From Pigoraptor vietnamica (taxonomy: Eukaryota; Opisthokonta; Filasterea): 14,957 nt of DNA. Below are positions 13,178 through 14,957 of the stretch, piece after piece (position 1 is the stretch's first letter; each line of letters opens with the position of its first letter). The stretch lies in assembly GCA_943704525.1 (NCBI GenBank), contig CALSCQ010002704.1, forward strand, positions 1-14,957. The letters run 5' to 3'. The notes beneath the pieces are model-generated. The model was not told the origin of the DNA and searched no databases. It saw only the letters and a program-made list of their open reading frames with translations. The translations under genes and the position numbers were made by a program.

Positions 13178-14713
13178 TGAGTGTGTGCGTGTGTGTGTGG
13201 GCGAGTGTGTGTGTGGGCGTGCGTGTGTGCTTGCCGCAACGACGCCCACCTTTTCCGTCCGTCCGTTGAATTTCTCGAGCAGCGTGAAGAGCGGAATTTG
13301 GGGAATGAAGTTCTTGTCCACCTCGTCCTTGAACAGCGGCGCCGGCGGAACGTCCACAGTCAGATAGAGAAACGGCGTGGGGGTCGACGTCTCTGCGAGG
13401 GCCAAGGAACAAAGGGGTGTTGAAGTGGTGAAAGTGGCAATAATGGGTGCATGGCAAGTATCTGTCTCGAACACGCGCACGGCCACACGCACTCACGCAC
13501 AGACACGCACACCACATACACACGCACATGCACACACGGGAACCGGAAGCAATGCCCCATGCACATACTTACACACCCGGCCAGCACACCCACCCTTCGT
13601 GTACTCCTCCGAATGCATCAGTGTTGGGTCGGCTGAGCGCAAAGGGACGACGCATTCACATTAGCTCTCTCGCAGACCACTGAGTCCACGAATGCAATTA
13701 GGCGCAACCTCACGTGACCCACCCTGCTTGCCCTCCTCTGGCGGCGGTGGGGCCTTGCGCGATATCATCGACATCATGCCCTGGAACGTCCGGTGCACGA
13801 TGCCTGCGACATGTGGTGTTGTACGTGTGATGCACGTATGAGTGCGTGTTTGTGTTTGTGTGTTTGTGTGTGTTTGTGTGTGGGTGGGAGGGGGGGGGGG
13901 GGGGGGGGGGGGGGGGTTGAGGCAGTGCGTTTGGTGTGAAGCAGAGGGCGGTTCATAGCATGCATCAATACCACGTCACGTGCAGAAGCACAGCACACAG
14001 CTCACACACAAACGGTAAGGGCTATAGTTGGGCACACGCGCGCACACACGCGCACGGACAAAAATTCCACCCACTCGACCCGTGCTTCTTTGTGCCACCG
14101 AGGTCCCTGTGGAGCGTGTTGAGGAACCACGACAGAAAGTCGATGGGGTCGCTCTGCTCGGTGATCTTGAACCGGCGCTCGCTGCTGGTGACGACGGCCT
14201 GGAGGAGCTCGTGGGGACTCACGTGGGATTTGAAGTTGCGCGGATTCCACAGCTTGCGCAGGAGATCGCCCGTCATGCGCACTGAGGGGGTAAAAACGAC
14301 CCCATTAGCGCATGCAGAGTGTGCACTGCTGCTCGTCTCACCATGCCCCCGCCCACCTCCCCAACGCTCACAAACGCTCACACGCACTGCGCGACACCAA
14401 CGTCATCACGCACTCGCAACACGAGTCAAGATATCGTCATCCCACTGCGCGCGCACACGTCGATTCGCCCACATGCCGACACTACGGGCCTCTACACACG
14501 CGACATGCCATGCATCTGCCGCACATCCAACTGCCGCATTGAAAAAAATTTGGCACACGAGTGTCCATTGGCACCCACCGAGCGGCGTTGCCTTGTCACC
14601 GCCGTAGTTCTTGTCCTCGAGGAAGAACGCGCGGAATGGCGACACGTGCGACAGGGCCTGAATGACGACATTGAAGTAGTCGTTGGCGCGAATGTTGTTC
14701 AGGCCAACCATCC
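11942..14713 (-). CDS. USP39: USP39/Sad1 tri-snRNP assembly factor, C-terminal nine exons (partial)
   Basis: Known role: a catalytically inactive USP-fold protein needed for U4/U6.U5 tri-snRNP and splicing, in the nucleus. Exons in transcript order: 14713-14579, 14281-14075, 13803-13723, 13632-13594, 13392-13250, 13020-12858, 12637-12525, 12338-12249, 11965-11942 (TAA). After two leading bases, 993 nt encode 330 aa plus stop, with every junction in phase. Diagnostic stretches: GLNNIRANDYFNVVIQALS, LWNPRNFKSHVSPHELLQAVV, IDFLSWFLNTLH, LGGTKK, IPQIPLFTLLEKFNG, FTRNNFYLEKNPTIVNFP, YDLLANIFHEG and MITLTEAYIQ, all close to human USP39. The USP Cys is replaced (ANDY where active enzymes have NTCY), and the His box is absent (YRVHILHKASNVWYEVQDL), as in the family. 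The N-terminus and zinc-finger UBP domain must lie beyond the window; no further exon is evident in 14714-14957. Exon one could instead end at 14600 (donor GTGACA), also in phase. Confidence 0.95.
12460..12508 (-). repeat. CA/ACGC-rich microsatellite in a USP39 intron
   Basis: (ACGC)n/(CACA)n sequence on the plus strand, inside the intron between USP39 exons 12637-12525 and 12338-12249. Confidence 0.8.
13125..13232 (-). repeat. (GT)n tract (CA in the transcript) in a USP39 intron
   Basis: A pure (GT) run at about 13125-13174 grading into GTGC/GTGGGCG variants. It lies in the intron between USP39 exons 13392-13250 and 13020-12858. In the transcript it reads (CA)n. Confidence 0.9.
13482..13540 (-). 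repeat. Degenerate CA-rich tract in a USP39 intron
   Basis: ACGCAC/CACACA-rich sequence in the intron between USP39 exons 13632-13594 and 13392-13250. Reads GT-rich in the transcript. Confidence 0.75.
13845..13916 (-). repeat. GT tract joined to a G27 homopolymer in a USP39 intron
   Basis: GTGTTTGTGT repeats run into GGGTGGGAG and then 27 consecutive G (13890-13916) on the plus strand, between USP39 exons 14281-14075 and 13803-13723. The transcript carries C27; the plus strand has G-quadruplex potential. The exact length is unreliable in most sequencing chemistries. Confidence 0.9.
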
Positions 14714-14957
14714 CTGCGAGTCCATACATTCCCCGGGTCAATGCACAGCCCATCACTGGCGAATGCAGCGACTGAGAGGGATAGCTATGGGTTCGCAAAC
14801 AGAAGGATGACCTCGATCAAAACGACACACAGCGCTGTCCAAACGCAAAAGCCGTACACACACAACGCCGTTCCATACACTCTGCAACTATGGGGGGCGG
14901 AGAAACGAACTCACGGCCACCCACAACACACTCCACGTGCGCATCCCCCTCCCCCCC
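14714..14957. other. USP39 upstream intron sequence to window end
   Basis: Directly upstream of the first USP39 exon in the window, ending in the acceptor ACTCGCAG (minus strand). I find no preceding USP39 exon. The window ends in a C-rich run (CCCCCTCCCCCCC). Confidence 0.6.

Noticed and set aside
11942-14713. Active deubiquitinase
   Set aside because: The catalytic Cys position is Asp-containing ANDY and the His box lacks the required His, matching USP39/Sad1 rather than active USPs.

Overview
This window is nuclear DNA from a GC-rich, intron-bearing microbial eukaryote; I cannot name the species. Genes are interrupted by spliceosomal introns of about 100-380 nt with GT-AG ends, the introns carry long (CA)n/(GT)n tracts, there are no operons or Shine-Dalgarno sites, and one gene encodes a spliceosome component (USP39/Sad1). 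Both window ends are C-rich runs, so this may be a whole contig that broke at homopolymers.

Layout. (1) 100-1530, minus: intact, intronless riboflavin-transporter-like membrane protein (SLC52 family, 476 aa). (2) 2125-3754, plus, divergent from (1): a chymotrypsin-fold serine protease with a helical N-terminal region. The catalytic His, Asp and Ser contexts are all visible, but the reading frame changes about seven times. (3) 3755-5907: about 2.1 kb with no gene I can support. (4) 5908-9436, plus: a nine-exon gene, reconstructed here by phase-consistent splicing into a 540-aa secreted, membrane-anchored protein. It has repeated CC-x10/11-CC-x3-C cysteine modules, a beta-sandwich region (ZU5-like by pattern) and one C-terminal hydrophobic segment. 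(5) 10237-11576, plus: a four-exon gene for a 217-aa protein combining a ubiquitin-like fold with an IPT/TIG domain. (6) 11942 to beyond 14713, minus, convergent with (5): nine C-terminal exons of USP39/Sad1, the catalytically dead USP of the U4/U6.U5 tri-snRNP. Its N-terminus lies outside the window.

The genes do not form an evident pathway. The clearest second-look items are the new Cys-module protein, the UBL-IPT fusion, the multiply frameshifted protease beside intact genes, a duplicated tRNA-3'-end-like module inside the transporter ORF, complementary CA/GT tracts in neighbouring introns, a 35-nt microexon whose acceptor is the end of a CA repeat, and a strong GTGNGT donor preference. 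Exon boundaries were assigned by eye from reading frame, phase and GT-AG sites; no transcript evidence was available.
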